The notes below the pieces were generated by a model. The model had not been told where the DNA came from and made no database searches. It saw only the letters and a program-made list of their open reading frames with translations. Below are positions 16,795-19,587 of a stretch of 19,587 nt of DNA, piece after piece; within the stretch, counting starts at the first letter, position 1, and each line of letters opens with the position of its first letter. The position numbers and the translations under genes were made by a program. The stretch comes from Capniomyces stellatus (Eukaryota > Kickxellomycota > Harpellomycetes > Harpellales > Legeriomycetaceae). The stretch is from positions 31,024 through 50,610 of the forward strand of contig LUVW01000036.1 in the NCBI GenBank assembly GCA_001661515.1, given 5' to 3'.

Positions 16795-17907
16795 CTTTGA
16801 AAAAAAAAATTGTTAATTTGGCATATCTACTGTCCAGCATAGCCACTGCAAGTGCCTGGTGTGCTTTAAAGATTCTTTAACTAGATGTGTTTTCGAGGGG
16901 AAATAAAAGAGATGTAAACCATCTATTGTATAAAATTCCCAAGGTTGCTAAATGACTAAATGGAACTCGGATTTAGTAATAATATTCCAGTTTGTTTCCA
17001 TACACAGCAAAAGCTATATTGAATGTCTGCCTCTGTCTCACAGTTAAATAAAAACTGTGTATATAATTCAATAAAAGTAAACAAAAGTTGTAAAAGTTGT
17101 AAAATTTCAATAGAAATAAACAATAGCTGTATGTTTGTATGCGTTGTAGTTGTAAAATTAATCATGTGAGTGATTTAAATGTATGCTGTATATCATTTTG
17201 TAAAACAATTTCCCAACCCACTTTGAATTGTCTTAATTTGCTCCGACTAGCTAGCTTTTTGATTTGTTTATTTTCGAAATGGTAACAAACAATGGCGATC
17301 TTGAGTGGTTGAGATATCCTATACCCCGCTCAAACCCAAGCACACTGCCACTGAGAGCCAAGTAGGAGTTTGGCCCAAAAAGTTTTTGCTAGAAAAACAA
17401 TACTGCGAGAGCCAGGGTGGAAATTTTCTTGTTTGTTAGCTTCTCGAGTGCCGAAATTATATAATAATACACTGCAAAACCTCAAGCTTTGCAACTGTTG
17501 GATGATGAATACGCTTGCATAATTTGGCCAACTTTATCAAACTAATTTATGAATTAGCACATCTTTAGAGCTGCAGCCATAAATGTAATTTTGCGCCTAA
17601 TACAATCACCCAACCCACTGAGCCTTAAAATATAAATGCTCCGCTTTTAAAAAAGCCCAGCAAAAACAAACTCAAACTCAAAACCCAGGGTTGCCTCGAG
17701 ATTACTTGGAATTCACATGATCTTTCGGCATTCTCAATAGACCCAAAACTGTCATCTATTCCTTTTTTTTTCTAAACAAAACAGAATAAATCAAACTAAA
17801 AGCTTATTTTATTTACATTTAGGATTTCCAAAGCACCAAAACTTTAGCTTTTTCAGACTTACCATAGGACTATTATTATTCCATCGAGCCACTATGCCTT
17901 TCAAACA
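16795..17907. other. Intergenic region upstream of the Yippee gene
   Basis: No confident gene. It contains A-rich repeats of GTTGTAAAA around 17085-17160 and a second TATA-like TATAAATGC at 17630 followed by a CAAACTCAAACTCAAAAC leader-like stretch, which could be an alternative Yippee promoter. On the minus strand, a 50-codon open stretch at about 17780-17627 follows a splice-like TTTAG, but I could not link it to an upstream exon. Confidence 0.45.
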
Positions 17908-17921
17908 TATATATATATAAA
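17908..17921 (+). promoter_or_regulatory. TATA element candidate of the Yippee gene
   Basis: TATATATATATAAA, about 127 bp upstream of the ATG at 18048. Confidence 0.4.
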
Positions 17922-18047
17922 GCTGTAAATAGATAGTTACAAGGTCCTTTGTACCTTTCTTTTTAGTCTTTCGACATTTGAATAAATATAAATTTTGAGA
18001 TAATAGCTAGCTTCAGTAAAGCGCTGTATACAAAAGTTAATACCAAT

Positions 18048-18833
18048 ATGGGATATAAACACAAATCGTTTTTAAAAAATAAATGTATATATGGTTGTGT
18101 GAGCTGTGGTGTGCACTTAACTTCGAAGGACCTACTTATATCAAAGGTATTTTTTTCACTTTTCATTTTATTTTATTAGCTGCCTAGATAATGGACATGA
18201 TAGAACCTGAGTATCAAATAAAATGGGCCTGGTGTATGTGTGGCCAAGCGTGAGTGTCGGCAGCAGCTGTAGCGCCAGCACATGTATCCAGGAAGAGTCT
18301 CTGTTTAGCCACTGTGTATTCAAAGCGCCCAACTAATCGTACTTGCTTTTCAATTGTCAACTATAGCAGTACCAAGGGAAATACGGGAAGGCACACCTAT
18401 ATAAAAAAGTGTAAGAAGGGTTATGGTTTTAAAATAGCAAAGTGAATTATGTGTATAGTTTAGCCTTCTCACGACAGTTCCCTCTCTATGATCCTATGTA
18501 TAATTGTGTATACAGGGTAAACACAATTGATGGCCCAAAACAAAAAAGGGCAATGACTACAGGTGTGCATATTGTTAGGGATATAAAGTGCGGATTCTGT
18601 GGCACCTATCTTGGGTGGAGATATGTAAGAGCTTCATATCTAATTATAGCTGCCACTACACACCGTTTAATTGGCAAGATATGGCAAAATACATTATTTG
18701 TGTTTACCCCAAACTAATATATATGTTGCGCTCGGTAATACTATAGCTAGTTGCATATACACTGGAGCAAAAGTTTAAAGAGGGGAAGTTTATACTAGAA
18801 AAGTCGAGGATTGATCTCTTAGAATCCCAGTAA
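18048..18833 (+). CDS. MOH1: Yippee-family zinc-binding protein, four exons
   Basis: Small conserved eukaryotic protein with one zinc-binding Yippee domain; its precise role is not established (the yeast relative is MOH1, and animal paralogues are YPEL proteins). Exons are 18048-18146, 18367-18410, 18516-18624 and 18747-18833. The introns are 220, 105 and 122 bp, all GT...AG. The spliced product has 112 residues. Residues 14-20 read IYGCVSC, then HL at 23-24 and DLLISK at 28-33. Exon two gives YQGKYGKAHLY, exon three MTTGVHIVRDIKCGFC and LGWRY, and exon four AYTLEQKFKEGKFILE. The cysteines fall at 17, 20, 73 and 76, exactly the family pattern C-x2-C-x52-C-x2-C, and this spacing holds only if all three introns are placed as given. 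No single exon exceeds 37 codons. Confidence 0.93.
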
Positions 18834-19560
18834 AGTGAGCTAATGTATTTTCGGTACAGTTTGCTATCTATACAAGTATAATACAGTCAGAGAATGTGCC
18901 AATGCGACAAAGCAAAGCAAAACAAAACAAAAATATCTTTGGAAGCTTTTCAGTTTCGGATACTTTATTGATTTATAATTATGTCTGATTCACAACTCTT
19001 TGCCTGATTCACAATTCACATTCAATTTTAACTCATCATTTATCTTTCTACCTGTATATACTTTCTAAAAACTCAAACGTGTACTTTTATACAAACCAAT
19101 TCGACTCCCAACCCAAAAAAGTAGTGCAAAGTGTCATCACACTTTCTTTATACTTTACACAAACTAGCTCAGATAACCATTGTGTAATTTGTAAAACGTG
19201 TTGGTTGTTTTTACATACATTGCAGGATACTCGACGGCACCGGCGGCGATACCGTACCGATACTTTGCTGGTTAGCTCGGTCCCCAATTGTCTGGTTGGA
19301 TTTATTGGTTAGACGAACATGAAAACCAAACTTGATTGGATACTTTTCTCAATCTCACCTGAAAATTGTGGTTTAAGTAACATTAAACGCGAAAGTATTG
19401 TGCTATTTTCCATACTGGATTTGGCAATAAATTGGTAGATTTTTAGCTAAACGTCTCAATAAATAAATCTATGAACAAAATTTGCACATTCAAAAATATT
19501 GTTAATTCACAACAGCTTTAGGATCTTTGATAGGCTCATTTGATTTAAAACAAACTGTAA
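18834..19560. other. Intergenic region at right edge
   Basis: No confident gene. There is an 11-bp direct repeat CTGATTCACAA (18985-18995 and 19004-19014). On the minus strand an open stretch of about 43 codons (19348-19219) is unusually GC-rich for this window and ends at a GTATGT donor-like site, so it could be an exon of a gene running in from the right. Confidence 0.4.
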
Positions 19561-19587
19561 CCCCCCCCCCCCCCCCCCCCCCCCCCC
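19561..19587. repeat. 27-base poly-C run at sequence end
   Basis: The window stops inside an unbroken run of C. This suggests that the contig ends where the homopolymer could not be read through. Confidence 0.9.

Noticed and set aside
18254..18445. 63-codon plus-strand frame overlapping the Yippee gene
   Set aside because: It runs through intron 1 and out of frame with exon 2; the Yippee splicing model explains the region.
19079..19312. Arg-rich plus-strand frame and overlapping minus-strand frame
   Set aside because: Both start at weak positions, have no domain, and conflict with each other; only a different minus frame looked exon-like.

Overview
The window reads as nuclear DNA of an AT-rich eukaryote, most likely a fungus. 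The evidence is spliceosomal introns (GTAAGT/GTGAGT donors, TAG/CAG acceptors), long gene-free stretches, a GNA1-type glucosamine-6-phosphate acetyltransferase (the chitin precursor pathway), and an NADPH-cytochrome P450 reductase with the insertion before the NADPH domain seen in yeast enzymes. The exact lineage cannot be fixed from the sequence. A secreted trypsin-fold protease with a long Thr/Glu/Pro repeat tail would suit a zygomycete-grade or insect-associated fungus, but this is inference.

Layout from left to right. (1) 1-1435, minus: a secreted S1-family serine protease with one intron; its C-terminal 21-bp-unit repeat tail runs off the left edge. (2) 3208-4204, minus: a two-exon short-chain dehydrogenase resembling NAD-dependent 15-hydroxyprostaglandin dehydrogenase. 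(3) 4.2-7.5 kb: no confident gene, simple repeats, purine-rich towards the right. (4) 7546-10374, plus: an intronless 942-codon cytochrome P450 reductase with an unusual membrane-active N-terminal extension. (5) 10520-10876, minus: a predicted two-exon protein of 103 residues that I do not recognise. (6) 11482-12262, plus: nucleoside diphosphate kinase in three exons. (7) 12527-13048, minus: GNA1, convergent with the kinase. (8) 13.0-16.4 kb: strongly pyrimidine-rich on the plus strand, with no confident gene. (9) 16437-16645, plus: a tentative two-exon 42-residue protein with a TATA box, an upstream repeated motif and a polyadenylation signal. (10) 18048-18833, plus: a Yippee-family zinc protein split over four short exons, invisible to simple ORF finding but recoverable in full. 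(11) The window ends in a 27-base poly-C run.

The genes do not form a pathway cluster. They are a mix of housekeeping metabolism (nucleotide balance, UDP-GlcNAc synthesis, electron supply to P450s), one redox enzyme, one secreted protease and one small zinc protein. The most interesting points are the reconstructed Yippee gene, an abrupt purine-to-pyrimidine switch in third-codon choice inside the P450 reductase gene, that gene's N-terminal extension, and the non-trypsin-like S1 pocket of the secreted protease.
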